This document shows, one piece after another, positions 28,878-37,546 of a DNA stretch of 64,000 nucleotides. The notes under the pieces are model-generated. The model was not told the DNA's origin. It saw only the letters and a program-made list of their open reading frames with translations, and did no database searches. Source of the stretch: Rudanella paleaurantiibacter (GTDB taxonomy: Bacteria > Bacteroidota > Bacteroidia > Cytophagales > Spirosomataceae); assembly GCF_009184635.1 (NCBI RefSeq), contig NZ_WELI01000002.1:868001-932000 (forward strand). The letters run 5' to 3'. How positions within the stretch are numbered: position 1 is the first letter of the stretch; each line of letters begins with the position of its first letter. A program made the position numbers and the translations under genes.

Positions 28878-29912
28878 ATGAAAGCACTCGTCCTAAACCA
28901 ATACAAGCAACTCGATTTTCAGGAAATGCCCGTGCCTAAACCCGGACCGGGCGAGGTATTGATTCGGGTGCAGGCCGTGGGTATCTGCGGCTCCGATGTT
29001 CACGGTATGGATGGCAGCAGCGGCCGACGCATTCCCCCGATTATTATGGGTCACGAGGCTTCGGGCATTATTGCCGAACTGGGCCCTGATGTTAACGAAT
29101 GGGCCGTGGGCGACCGAGTTACGTTCGATTCGACGGTGTACAAACTCGATGACTGGTACAGCCGCCGGGGCATGTACAACCTCAGCGACGACCGCGAAGT
29201 GGTGGGCGTATCAACGCCGAACTTCCGGCGTCATGGAGCCTTCGCCGAGTTCGTGACAGTGCCCCAGCATATTATGTACCGAATCCCCGACAACGTCACG
29301 TTCACACAGGCGGCTATGGTGGAGCCGGTGGCCGTAGCCCTGCACGCCCTTAGCCTTACTCCGCTTCAACTGAACGACTCCGCCGTGGTAGTGGGCGCAG
29401 GTATGATTGGCTTATTTGTAATTCAGGCCCTCAAACTGGCCGGGGCTGCGCCCATCATCGCTATCGACCTCGACGACGACCGGCTGGCGCTGGCGCTCAA
29501 ACTTGGGGCTACTCATACGTTTAACGCACGCACCGAACCCGAACTGGCCGCCAGGGTAAAACAACTCACACACGGGCGCGGAGCCGACGTAGCCTTTGAG
29601 GTGGTCGGGGCCAATGCCACCATCAACACCGCCATTGCCTGCGTTCGGAAGGGGGCCACTATTACGCTGGTGGGCAACCTGACCCCAACGGTTGAGATTC
29701 CGATGCAGAAAATTGTAACCGAGCAACTGCGCTTGCAGGGTTCGTGCGCCATCAATGGAGAGTACGAAGCCTCGCTGGCCCTTATCTCATCGGGAAAGAT
29801 TGATGTAGGCGCCATTCTGAGCGCCGAGGTTCCCCTCAGCGAAGGCGCGGCCTGGTTCGACCGGCTCTACAGCCACGAGAAAGGACTGATGAAAGTTGTG
29901 CTTAAGCCTTAA
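28878..29912 (+). CDS. Zinc-type MDR alcohol/polyol dehydrogenase
   Basis: 344 residues of the medium-chain dehydrogenase family near sorbitol and threonine dehydrogenases. Catalytic zinc site residues are visible in GICGSDVHGMDG (Cys near 38) and GHEASGII (His-Glu near 62). The Rossmann motif is VVGAGMIGLFVIQALKLAGA near 175, with an acidic IDLDDDR that favours NAD over NADP. The loop that normally has four structural-zinc cysteines (about 90-115, VTFDSTVYKLDDWYSRRGMY) has none, so it lacks the structural zinc. The substrate is probably a polyol or sugar alcohol. It begins 48 bp after the McrB-like gene and may share its transcript. Confidence 0.9.
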   Translation: MKALVLNQYKQLDFQEMPVPKPGPGEVLIRVQAVGICGSDVHGMDGSSGRRIPPIIMGHEASGIIAELGPDVNEWAVGDRVTFDSTVYKLDDWYSRRGMYNLSDDREVVGVSTPNFRRHGAFAEFVTVPQHIMYRIPDNVTFTQAAMVEPVAVALHALSLTPLQLNDSAVVVGAGMIGLFVIQALKLAGAAPIIAIDLDDDRLALALKLGATHTFNARTEPELAARVKQLTHGRGADVAFEVVGANATINTAIACVRKGATITLVGNLTPTVEIPMQKIVTEQLRLQGSCAINGEYEASLALISSGKIDVGAILSAEVPLSEGAAWFDRLYSHEKGLMKVVLKP

Positions 29913-29921
29913 TTGGTCCCC

Positions 29922-30038
29922 AGAGATGTTATCTCATTTTGAGAGATGACATCTCTCAAACGTAGCACTGGACAGTAGAGAGTCTCTCCAAAATGATCTA
30001 ACCAGAGATGTCATCTCTCGAAACGAGATGACATCTCA
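29922..30038. repeat. Array of GAGATGWCATCTC palindromes upstream of the APC permease
   Basis: Five short palindromes lie within 117 bp: about 29923-29936, 29942-29958, 29979-29989, 30005-30019 and 30026-30038. The best are GAGAGATG-A-CATCTCTC and AGAGATG-T-CATCTCT. Neighbouring copies also pair with each other; 30006-30018 and 30026-30038 form a perfect 13-bp hairpin. The array fills the gap before the permease ATG at 30051. Confidence 0.75.
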
Positions 30039-30050
30039 TATACCCTTTTC

Positions 30051-31358
30051 ATGGCCAAACGAACTTCGCTTCTTAAACTGCTTGGGGTTGGCTTCGGCAT
30101 TGCCGTGACCATTGGCGGCACCATTGGCACCGGTATTTTGCGCAAACCCGGCCCCATTGCGCAGCAACTGGGCGACCCAACGCTCATTATTGCCGTTTGG
30201 CTGCTGGTAGGTGTGTACGCGCTGGTAGGGTCGCTGTCGGTTATTGAGCTGGGTACTATGCTGCCCAAAGCGGGGGCCTGGTACGTGTATGCACGCCGGG
30301 CATTTGGCGATTATGTTGGGTTTGTGATTGGCATTAGCAGTTGGCTGGGAAGCATTTCGGCCATGGCGTTTGGGGCCTCGGTCATGAGCGAGTACATCGG
30401 TCTGTTGGTGCCGAGCCTGGCCGGTTCGCTCAAGCCGGTAGCCATCGGGATTCTCGCCCTGTTTGTCGGCTTCCACTGGATTGGGGTGGGCGTGGCCAGC
30501 CGGGCGCAGGAAATTATGAGCTTTTTTAAGGCGGTTGGTCTGCTTTTATTCGTGATTGCCTGTTTTGTCTTCACACCGGAAAGCGCCAACGTTGCCGGGC
30601 CGGTATCTGTACAACCTCTGGCGCAGCAAGGCGTTTGGGTAGGGTTACTGGCGGCTTTACAGGCCGTTTTTTATACCTACGACGGTTGGCACACGGCCGC
30701 GTATTTCGCCGAAGAAGACGTCAATCCCAACAAAAACCTACCCCGGTCTATGATTAGCGGGGTGTTGCTCATCATCGGAATCTATCTGCTGGTCAATCTG
30801 GCCCTGCTGTACGTGCTTCCGATAGAACAATTGGCCAGCTCAAAACTCCCCGCGGCCGACGCCATTCAGCTCTTGTTCGGGCCAGGCAGCGCGCAGGTTG
30901 TGACGTTTTTGCTGATGATTTCGATTATGGGGATTATCAACGCCCAGATCATGTTTAACCCACGGGTCATTTTTGCAATGGCGCGCGATGGTCTGTTCTT
31001 CAGGGCTATTGCATCGGTCAATGCGGGTGGCACGCCGGGTTTGGCGATGATTCTGACGGCCGCTATGTCGGTGCTGATGATTCTGACCAACACCTACGCC
31101 AAGCTGTCGGACATTGCCACGTTTTTCTTTGTGACGTGTTATGCGGCCGGGTTTGCGTCGCTCATTCGGTTGCGGAAAACCGAGCCCGACCTACCCCGTC
31201 CGGTCAAAGCGTGGGGCTACCCTTTCAGTACCTGGACCCTGCTTGTGGTTTCGATTCTGTTTCTGGTAGGTGCCGTCTTCGGCGACCCAACTGGCAGCAT
31301 GTACGCCCTGCTTTTTGTAGCACTCAGCTACCCGGTTTATCGGCTTATCCGGCAGTGA
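30051..31358 (+). CDS. APC-family amino acid permease
   Basis: 435 residues with about twelve membrane helices. The first helix carries the APC signature GFGIAVTIGGTIGTGILRKPG near residue 15 (unwound TM1 with GxGTG, which binds the substrate amino group). Helix 6 has the YTYDGWHTAAYFAEE pattern typical of the LAT-like branch. Members import or exchange amino acids by proton or substrate antiport; the specific amino acid is not determinable. Start ATG at 30051, 13 bp after the palindrome array, which could affect its expression. It converges on an SGNH gene across another inverted repeat. Confidence 0.93.
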   Translation: MAKRTSLLKLLGVGFGIAVTIGGTIGTGILRKPGPIAQQLGDPTLIIAVWLLVGVYALVGSLSVIELGTMLPKAGAWYVYARRAFGDYVGFVIGISSWLGSISAMAFGASVMSEYIGLLVPSLAGSLKPVAIGILALFVGFHWIGVGVASRAQEIMSFFKAVGLLLFVIACFVFTPESANVAGPVSVQPLAQQGVWVGLLAALQAVFYTYDGWHTAAYFAEEDVNPNKNLPRSMISGVLLIIGIYLLVNLALLYVLPIEQLASSKLPAADAIQLLFGPGSAQVVTFLLMISIMGIINAQIMFNPRVIFAMARDGLFFRAIASVNAGGTPGLAMILTAAMSVLMILTNTYAKLSDIATFFFVTCYAAGFASLIRLRKTEPDLPRPVKAWGYPFSTWTLLVVSILFLVGAVFGDPTGSMYALLFVALSYPVYRLIRQ

Positions 31359-31388
31359 GGAGGGAGGTTTTTAGTTTTTGGTTTTGAG

Positions 31389-31486
31389 TTTATTGCGGCC
31401 GACGTTCCGGTTTGTTGTTCTGGTTGCAGGCTGAACCAAAAACCGAAACGTCGGCTACTAAAAACCGGAACGCCGGCCGCAATAAA
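31389..31486. repeat. Long inverted repeat between convergent permease and SGNH genes
   Basis: Two 25-bp arms (31389-31413 and 31462-31486) are inverted copies with a single mismatch, with a centre of 48 nt that itself contains partial copies (AACCAAAAACCG). The outer flanks are also partly symmetric. It may act as a bidirectional terminator or be a remnant mobile repeat. Confidence 0.75.
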
Positions 31487-31495
31487 CCAAAAACT

Positions 31496-32227
31496 CTATT
31501 TCAGGCTCTTCACAACGGGCAATGCCAGTTCGGCCCACCCTTTCATGTGCTTGCCGGAGTAGTGCAGGCCATCGTCGGCAAACTGACTCGCGTCGCCCTC
31601 GGCCGCGCGCGAAACAGGCGTAATGTCGACAAAAACGACACCCACTTTGCCGCACTCGTCTTTGGCCACTGCGTTGAACGCGTCGATTTCGCGGGCGATT
31701 TGCTCCCGGTCGCGGCCCCGCGCAAAGGCCGAACGGCCCCAGTCGGGTATCGACAAAACAAACACACGCCCAGTATTCCCTTTGGCAAACGTTATGGCGG
31801 TTTGAAGCAGCTGCCGGAACTCCGTCCGGTATTTTTCGAGGCTCTGCCCCCGGTACTGGTTGTTTACACCGATTAGTAATGAGACGTAATCGTAGGTTTT
31901 GGTGTTACCCGACGCCCGAATGGCCGCCTGAAGCTCATCGGTTGTCCAGCCCGTACGGGCAATAATATCAGGGTCGGCCACGTCGATTCCCCCATTGCGC
32001 AGCATGCCGGCCAACTGCACGCTCCAGCGGTCTTTGGGGTCAACACTCTCGCCAATGGTGTATGAGTCGCCGAGCGACAGCATCGAGAAGGTATGAGGAG
32101 CCGAAGGTTCCATAGTAGTACACGAAAAGAGAAACCATACGGCGCAAAGCCGCCGTATGGTCGAAAGGCCACGGGCCGAAACGCCGAGGCCGGTACGAAT
32201 TGATTTTGCTATTGTTTGGCTACGCAT
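31496..32227 (-). CDS. SGNH/GDSL hydrolase, probable lipoprotein
   Basis: 243 residues. SGNH blocks are clear: block I LSLGDSYTIGE with nucleophile Ser near residue 53, block III LIGVNNQYRG near 118, and block V DDGLHYSGKHMKGWA with Asp and His near the C-terminus. The N-terminus has a hydrophobic run ending LFSC near residue 36, which looks like a lipobox, although a later start cannot be excluded. The role is hydrolysis of ester groups, probably in the periplasm. It is unrelated in sequence detail to the SGNH protein at 20397. It is transcribed alone. Confidence 0.87.
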   Translation of the reverse strand: MRSQTIAKSIRTGLGVSARGLSTIRRLCAVWFLFSCTTMEPSAPHTFSMLSLGDSYTIGESVDPKDRWSVQLAGMLRNGGIDVADPDIIARTGWTTDELQAAIRASGNTKTYDYVSLLIGVNNQYRGQSLEKYRTEFRQLLQTAITFAKGNTGRVFVLSIPDWGRSAFARGRDREQIAREIDAFNAVAKDECGKVGVVFVDITPVSRAAEGDASQFADDGLHYSGKHMKGWAELALPVVKSLK

Positions 32228-32552
32228 AGTTTGTCTTCGACGGATGGGCCGGGCTTTTGGGCAACCATTCAGCCTGGCCTTTTGTGTTATCCACGCGCAG
32301 TACTGGACAAGATGTACAAGTAAGCGATTGACTTAGCCAATGAATACAAATTAAACGCGGATGACGCGGATCGGGTAGCTATACACCGATTCTCTTTGCC
32401 AATCCGCGAAGATCAGCTTAATCCGTGCTATCCGCGCGCTAATTCCTTAGTACTGGACATTTTGTTCAGTACTGAATTATCTACGTACAGATTAGCCACA
32501 CAGATTTTAGGCTGCTGGGTCTTGCCCAAAACCAGAATACCGGCCGCCCGCG
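32228..32552. repeat. Repeat-bearing intergenic region (325 bp)
   Basis: No gene is visible. AGTACTGGACA occurs directly repeated at 32299-32309 and 32449-32459; the second copy also pairs with CAGTACT at 32467-32473. Between them, a CGCGGATGACGCGGAT motif (about 32355-32371) faces an imperfect inverted copy at about 32421-32440. The layout, with outer AGTACT repeats and inner CGCGGAT inverted repeats, suggests a non-autonomous repeat element of about 175 bp. Confidence 0.55.
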
Positions 32553-33269
32553 TTAAGCACCCATGAACGACCGGGCCTTGCGAACGTGTTCGTTGGCGCG
32601 GTCACTTTCGACCAGACCATCACGGAGCCGCACAATCCGGTGGGCGTATTCAGCAATATCTTCTTCGTGCGTTACCATGATTACGGTATTGCCCTTACTG
32701 TGAATCTGATCGAACAGGTCCATGATTTCGTACGACGTTTTGGTATCGAGGTTACCCGTCGGTTCGTCGGCCAGCAAAATACTGGGGTCGTTGACAAGCG
32801 CCCGCGCTACGGCCACCCGTTGCCGCTGACCACCCGAGAGCTCATTGGGCCGGTGCCCCGCCCGGTTTTCGAGCCCTACGTTTTTCAGAGCCAGCATCGC
32901 CTTTTCGATTCGCTGCGATTTAGTGTAACCCGCGTAAATAAGCGGCAGGGCCACGTTTTCGAGCGACGTTTGGCGGGGTAGCAGGTTGAACGTCTGGAAC
33001 ACAAACCCGATTTCCTGATTCCGCACCTCCGCCAGCTCATTCTCGGTCATATTGCTCACATCTTTGCCGTTGAGCACATACGAGCCTGAGGTTGGGGTAT
33101 CCAAACAACCCACAATGTTCATCAGGGTCGATTTGCCGGAGCCCGACGGTCCCATGAAGGCGACATACTCACCTTTTTTTACATCAATCGTGACCGATTT
33201 GAGGGCTTCGATGACCTCTGAGCCCATTACGTAACGCTTGGCAATATTGCGGGTTTCGATGATATTCAT
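32553..33269 (-). CDS. LolD/MacB-type ABC transporter ATP-binding protein
   Basis: 238 residues. Walker [10 protein letters not shown] near residue 40, ABC signature [15 protein letters not shown] near 143, Walker [13 protein letters not shown] near 165 and the switch [13 protein letters not shown] near 200 are all intact. The subfamily is the MacB/LolD/FtsE group, whose ATPases pair with FtsX-like permeases that extrude lipoproteins or peptides or drive cell-wall processes. No such permease is beside it; the next gene upstream is a polytopic TPR protein, and 114 bp separate the two. An exact -7 element lies 99 bp upstream. Confidence 0.93.
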   Translation of the reverse strand: MNIIETRNIAKRYVMGSEVIEALKSVTIDVKKGEYVAFMGPSGSGKSTLMNIVGCLDTPTSGSYVLNGKDVSNMTENELAEVRNQEIGFVFQTFNLLPRQTSLENVALPLIYAGYTKSQRIEKAMLALKNVGLENRAGHRPNELSGGQRQRVAVARALVNDPSILLADEPTGNLDTKTSYEIMDLFDQIHSKGNTVIMVTHEEDIAEYAHRIVRLRDGLVESDRANEHVRKARSFMGA

Positions 33270-33367
33270 TCGGAATGCGGTCGGGGATTAAGACGCCGTT
33301 TTTGTGTACAGATGGCCGGGTAGCCAACCGGCAAACGGTGGCTTGCGGTCGGTACGGTTTGCGTGAC

Positions 33368-33375
33368 CAAAACTA
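33368..33375 (-). promoter_or_regulatory. -7 promoter element for the ABC ATPase gene
   Basis: On the minus strand this reads TAGTTTTG, an exact TAnnTTTG match, between the TPR gene stop and the ATPase start. It suggests that the ATPase has its own promoter. Confidence 0.45.
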
Positions 33376-33383
33376 CATTTTTC

Positions 33384-36300
33384 TTAAAACGTCTGACGCT
33401 GCTTTTCGATTGACGTCAGTTTTTGCTGATAGTCTGCCAGAAAAGCCTGATAATCGGCAGGAGAGGTTGCGCTTTGCAGCTGCGGCAGGGCATCTTCGGC
33501 GTAGTCGGTCAGGCGCTGTTCGAGGCACAGACTGATGTACGTTTTCCAGAGTTCGGGCTCGCGGGCGTTGTAATCCAGCACACCAACCACCGCCCGGTAC
33601 GCCCGGTCGGTTTGCTTCTGTTGTTGCCAGAAACGGGCCGCTCCCGTCGCAATTTGGGCATCGAGCGGAGCCAGCCGGAGAGCCTCGGCAAAGGCCCGGT
33701 CGGCTTCGGGCATTTTTTTGTTACGGGCCAGCACTGTACCGAGCAAAAACTGCCGCTCGGCCCGGTGGGGCAGGGCAAAAAAGCCACGGCTCATCGAGTC
33801 GGCAGCGGGTAGTTTGTTCCGAAACACCGTGATGCGCAAGGCACTCAGGTTTTCGAGCGAGAGCGCAAACGGGCTCAGTTGCGCAGGTTTGCCCATCTGA
33901 CTCAGAATCATCTGGGCGTAGAATGGCTGACGCGTCGCCAGATACTCCTCGATCAGGGTAGCTCCCGATACCGTTTTGAGGTCGGCATCCCGAATGGTTT
34001 CCCAATAACGGCCCCGGTTGGGGTCGTCGGTGCGGTAGCTGACGTAAAATGCTTTTTCGAGGTCCGATACGGGTGGCCGCTCCTGATACAAGATTTGCTT
34101 CAGCCCGGCAACCCCGGCATCATTACGACCGGCGGTTTCCCAAAGCGATTGGGCGGCTACCAAATCGCCCATTTTGGTGAGGGTCAGGGCTCGGTAGTAC
34201 ATCGAAAGGGTATCGGTATTCAACTCCAGCATCTGGTTTGCTTTGGGGTACAAGCCGCTGTCCATCAGCAACAGCCCCAATGCCGTGCGGTAACTTTCGG
34301 CCGTGCGGGGGCTACCATCGGCCAGCTGACTTAACAGTGTAAAGGTATCGGCGGGCCGCCCGCTTCGGTAAGCTACCATCGCCTGCGCCAGCAGCAGATC
34401 GTCGGCAAAGTCCTGGTTGGATACCTGACGGCCACGTTGTTGCAGGGTCTTGAGCAGAAGGGAGTCGGGGCGGGGCGATACCAGCGCGTAGTTGTACAAA
34501 CTGGCAAATCGGCCTACGCTAAGCCCGGCGGGGCCTTCGGTCAGCAACAGGCTATCGGCTACGGGCGGCTCGGCGGCCAACCAGGTTGGCGGGGCCAGAC
34601 CGGCTGTATCAGGGCGAGCCACCAACCTGATAGCCAACGCATTGGCCTGGTATGATTCGTACTCGTAACGGTCAGTTTGTCGGGCCAGCGTGGAGTCGGT
34701 AGCCAGTACCTGCGGGTTACGGGCGTACAGGCCCAGCAGGTTAGCCTCAGGCACTTCGGTACGGCTGGTATTGGCTACCGCCGTCTGAAAATAATAATAG
34801 GCCGAATCGGCAATGCTGGTGCGGCTGTAAAGGTACCCCAGATTGTTTTGCAGCTCCCCACTTTTCGGAAACTGACTCAGCCCCCGTTGCAAGGCTTTGA
34901 TCGCTTCAAAAAACAGGTTTGTTTGCTGATAGGTGCTGCTCAGAGCGGCAAACGCCTGCGGGCTAGGCTGTTTGAGCAACGCCTGATTGAAAAAATACGC
35001 GGCTTTGCCCGGTTCGTTGTTGCGCAGGGCCAGCGAAGCCAGGGCATAGTTCGATTTATGGTTCTGAAACTCCTGCTCAGCCCCCAACTGGTAAAACGCT
35101 TGTGCCGAGGTCAACTGCCCCGAAGCCATGTATAAATCGCCCAGCCCGTTGTAGTAGCCCGTAATCGCCTGCCGAACCGGAAACAGATTGGCCCCGCCCA
35201 GCAAAGCCCCAAACACCACCAGCCCACCCAGCCTAAACACGGTCAGGCCGGCTTGTTTGGGCTTGTACAACACCCGGTGCACGGCCAGCCCTTTGGCAAA
35301 CAACTGTCTGAAGTTATACAGCACATATAGTACAAACGCCGTTCCCATAGCCAGATGACTGTACACGATGGCGTCTTCGAACATTTCAACAATGGGGTCG
35401 TTGGCCGTGGCAAAGGCGTAGGTCATCGTGGCCGTTGTAACAAGGCCTAGCCCGACGTATAAAAACGCACCCGACTCGGCAAAAGGCACGGCTTCCTGCT
35501 GCTCAACCTGCCGCCGGTAGCCCCATATACCCAGTAGCAACGACGTCAGGTAAATTAGAAACGGGCTCACCGTAAGCCAATCCAACTCCAGTGTTTTGGT
35601 GTTTTGAAGCCACACCAGCATCAGATTGACCAGATACAGGCTCGTGAGCAGGACAAAATTCCGCAGGCCAAACGTCCGGCGGGTTGCCGAGCCACCGCTT
35701 TGGCCGACGGTGGGCGCCAAGTTAGCCGACGTTATCCAGACCAATCCGGCAATAATTTCGAAGGCGATAAACAGAATAAACCCAACGCTCACGAGCATGA
35801 AGGCGGGCATGCCGTAGCTGACCACCGTGAGAGCCGGATGAGGTACGGGCGAAAGGGCACCCAACCCCAACGTCAGGCCGATGAGCAACAGGCCAAACAC
35901 CCCAAACCGGGCAGGCATCGGAATATCCGCTCGGAACGCGTGGAAGTAGTACGCCACCGAGCCCAGCACAAACGCCAGAATACCAAATACATATTGGCCG
36001 TCAAGCCCCGGAATTTCGAGCGTCTCGAACCGGCACACAGCCAGCACCAGAATAAAGGCCGTCATCATTCCCAGAAACGGAATGCGGCTCAGGCGGGTAG
36101 CGGCACTAAGCACCCCGGCAAAACCAATCAGCAAGGCTCCCAGCAGCACAGTAGCCATCCAGGGGTGTACCTGCATGACCGAGGCCACAAACTGTTCCGA
36201 CACGGCATAGGCTTTGCCCGGTACGTTGTAATCGAACAGGCCATCGGTCAGGGTACGGATGGTGGTGGGCAGGTCGATGAGTTCGCTCAGGACATCCCAC

Positions 36301-36434
36301 TGCACCACGTTGGCAACGCCCCGGTACCAGGCGGCACCGAATAAAAGGAGACTAAGCGAGAGAAAAAATAAGCTATTGAGATACGGAAGCCGGTAGGTTT
36401 GGCTCCACTCTTTCCAGAAAAACAGAGAACGCAT
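33384..36434 (-). CDS. Large polytopic membrane protein with C-terminal TPR repeats
   Basis: 1016 residues. The first 410 or so contain about eleven hydrophobic helices, starting LNSLFFLSLSLLLFGAAWY. From about residue 430 tetratricopeptide-type helix pairs follow (YYNGLGDLYMASGQLTSAQAFYQLG, then ALRNNEPGKAAYFFNQALL, LQNNLGYLYSRTSIADSAYYYF), which also recur near the C-terminus (RAFAEALRLAPLDAQIATGAARFWQ). I do not recognise a named family, and the membrane part has no transport or enzyme motif I can identify. The ATG at 36432-36434 precedes the first helix. The TPR part may be periplasmic or cytoplasmic and mediate protein contacts. Its downstream neighbour is the ABC ATPase. Confidence 0.8.
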   Translation of the reverse strand: MRSLFFWKEWSQTYRLPYLNSLFFLSLSLLLFGAAWYRGVANVVQWDVLSELIDLPTTIRTLTDGLFDYNVPGKAYAVSEQFVASVMQVHPWMATVLLGALLIGFAGVLSAATRLSRIPFLGMMTAFILVLAVCRFETLEIPGLDGQYVFGILAFVLGSVAYYFHAFRADIPMPARFGVFGLLLIGLTLGLGALSPVPHPALTVVSYGMPAFMLVSVGFILFIAFEIIAGLVWITSANLAPTVGQSGGSATRRTFGLRNFVLLTSLYLVNLMLVWLQNTKTLELDWLTVSPFLIYLTSLLLGIWGYRRQVEQQEAVPFAESGAFLYVGLGLVTTATMTYAFATANDPIVEMFEDAIVYSHLAMGTAFVLYVLYNFRQLFAKGLAVHRVLYKPKQAGLTVFRLGGLVVFGALLGGANLFPVRQAITGYYNGLGDLYMASGQLTSAQAFYQLGAEQEFQNHKSNYALASLALRNNEPGKAAYFFNQALLKQPSPQAFAALSSTYQQTNLFFEAIKALQRGLSQFPKSGELQNNLGYLYSRTSIADSAYYYFQTAVANTSRTEVPEANLLGLYARNPQVLATDSTLARQTDRYEYESYQANALAIRLVARPDTAGLAPPTWLAAEPPVADSLLLTEGPAGLSVGRFASLYNYALVSPRPDSLLLKTLQQRGRQVSNQDFADDLLLAQAMVAYRSGRPADTFTLLSQLADGSPRTAESYRTALGLLLMDSGLYPKANQMLELNTDTLSMYYRALTLTKMGDLVAAQSLWETAGRNDAGVAGLKQILYQERPPVSDLEKAFYVSYRTDDPNRGRYWETIRDADLKTVSGATLIEEYLATRQPFYAQMILSQMGKPAQLSPFALSLENLSALRITVFRNKLPAADSMSRGFFALPHRAERQFLLGTVLARNKKMPEADRAFAEALRLAPLDAQIATGAARFWQQQKQTDRAYRAVVGVLDYNAREPELWKTYISLCLEQRLTDYAEDALPQLQSATSPADYQAFLADYQQKLTSIEKQRQTF

Positions 36435-36479
36435 GCAGAGGAAACGTAACAGTGAGCGGGTTAGTGCGTTTACTCAACC

Positions 36480-37253
36480 TCACCGAATAAATCGCTCTAA
36501 TCTAACTTGTAAAAAGTCTTTGTGCGGTCTGTATTGACGAGGCAGGGTGATCTCTTTTCCCTCGTACCGGCCAAAAATATCCCCGTAATAGTTTTTAGAG
36601 GTGTGCTCTTTCAACTGTCTTGAAAGAAGTAGTTTGTAATCCGTATCAATACAGATCAATTCCTTTTCGTAGGCACGGTCATACAGGCTCGACAAACAGA
36701 TTCCATTTTCGGGATTTAGGCGGTTACGCTCGTCATCGGCCCAGGGCACAATATGCCCCGCCACCAGCAATTCAGGCAAATCAATTCCCGATATAGCGCA
36801 ACGGCTCTGATAGGTTTTTAGAATCATCTGCCGAAAAACGCTCTGATTGACGCGTGTCTTCACCAGTCGTGTTTTGGTCTCGCCTTTGAGGCCTTTCAGA
36901 TCAAACGTGATCTCAGGGTGTGTTTCTTCAATCGTTTTTCCTCGAAAATGGGCCAGAATTCGCTCGCTTTCAAAAACCAGTTCTTCCTGATTATGGATAA
37001 ACTCATCCCAGATAGGCTTCACCTGATTGTAGCCGCCACTCATGCCTTTGACCCCACGTTGCTGATGATACGGGTCGACGCTGGCAAAATTGGTCAATCG
37101 CATGGCAACGGAGTCTGGTGTACGTCGGCCGAGCAGGTGTGCCAATTCAATAACCTGCCGATTGCCTTTGTGCATCTGCCCAAACGGGAGTTTCAAATAC
37201 AGATTGAAGGCTAAAATAAGTTCTTCGCGGGTCCAGTTAGGAGATTTTGCCAT
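36480..37253 (-). CDS. HNH endonuclease-domain protein
   Basis: 257 residues from the ATG at 37251-37253; a start 60 bp upstream would add 20 residues unlike the family. The N-terminal half has a helical region (WTREELILAFNLYLKLPFGQ) seen in putative restriction-associated HNH proteins. The C-terminal HNH_2-type nuclease has SRCAISGIDLPELLVAGHIVPW (His near 185), then DERNRLNPENGICLSSLYDRAYEKELI, where a Tyr replaces the usual His before Asp in the last motif. The gene is AT-richer than its neighbours, consistent with horizontal transfer. No methyltransferase or McrBC partner is adjacent. It probably cleaves DNA, in a defence or mobile-element role by inference. Confidence 0.82.
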   Translation of the reverse strand: MAKSPNWTREELILAFNLYLKLPFGQMHKGNRQVIELAHLLGRRTPDSVAMRLTNFASVDPYHQQRGVKGMSGGYNQVKPIWDEFIHNQEELVFESERILAHFRGKTIEETHPEITFDLKGLKGETKTRLVKTRVNQSVFRQMILKTYQSRCAISGIDLPELLVAGHIVPWADDERNRLNPENGICLSSLYDRAYEKELICIDTDYKLLLSRQLKEHTSKNYYGDIFGRYEGKEITLPRQYRPHKDFLQVRLERFIR

Positions 37254-37546
37254 ACACGAAGGTACCGTTTTTGATTTGGAGACATATTCTTGAAATGACC
37301 TTTTAAAAATCAATCAAACACCAAAACACGATTCGCGCAAACGTTCACCGACAATTACCCCGGCACTACCACCACCGTTATATCGCCCGCCAATCTTGAC
37401 CAGATTCTGCTAACGTAGCGTATCTACACCTGACGGTCAGCCCTACCAACCAGGCACAAAGCCCCCGAACCGTTTGTCCAACTACCCATACGGGGTTGTT
37501 TATCAATTACGTACCTTGTCTGCTGTAACGCTTAACCAACTCTGCT
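37254..37546. other. Divergent intergenic region with possible gene remnant
   Basis: 293 bp hold the promoters of the HNH and SPFH genes. A start-less plus-strand frame ending in TAG at 37416-37418 (TDNYPGTTTTVISPANLDQI...) reads like the tail of a lost gene, but this could be chance. A one-mismatch -7 element (TACCTTGT) lies near 37511, about 30 bp before the SPFH start. Confidence 0.3.
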
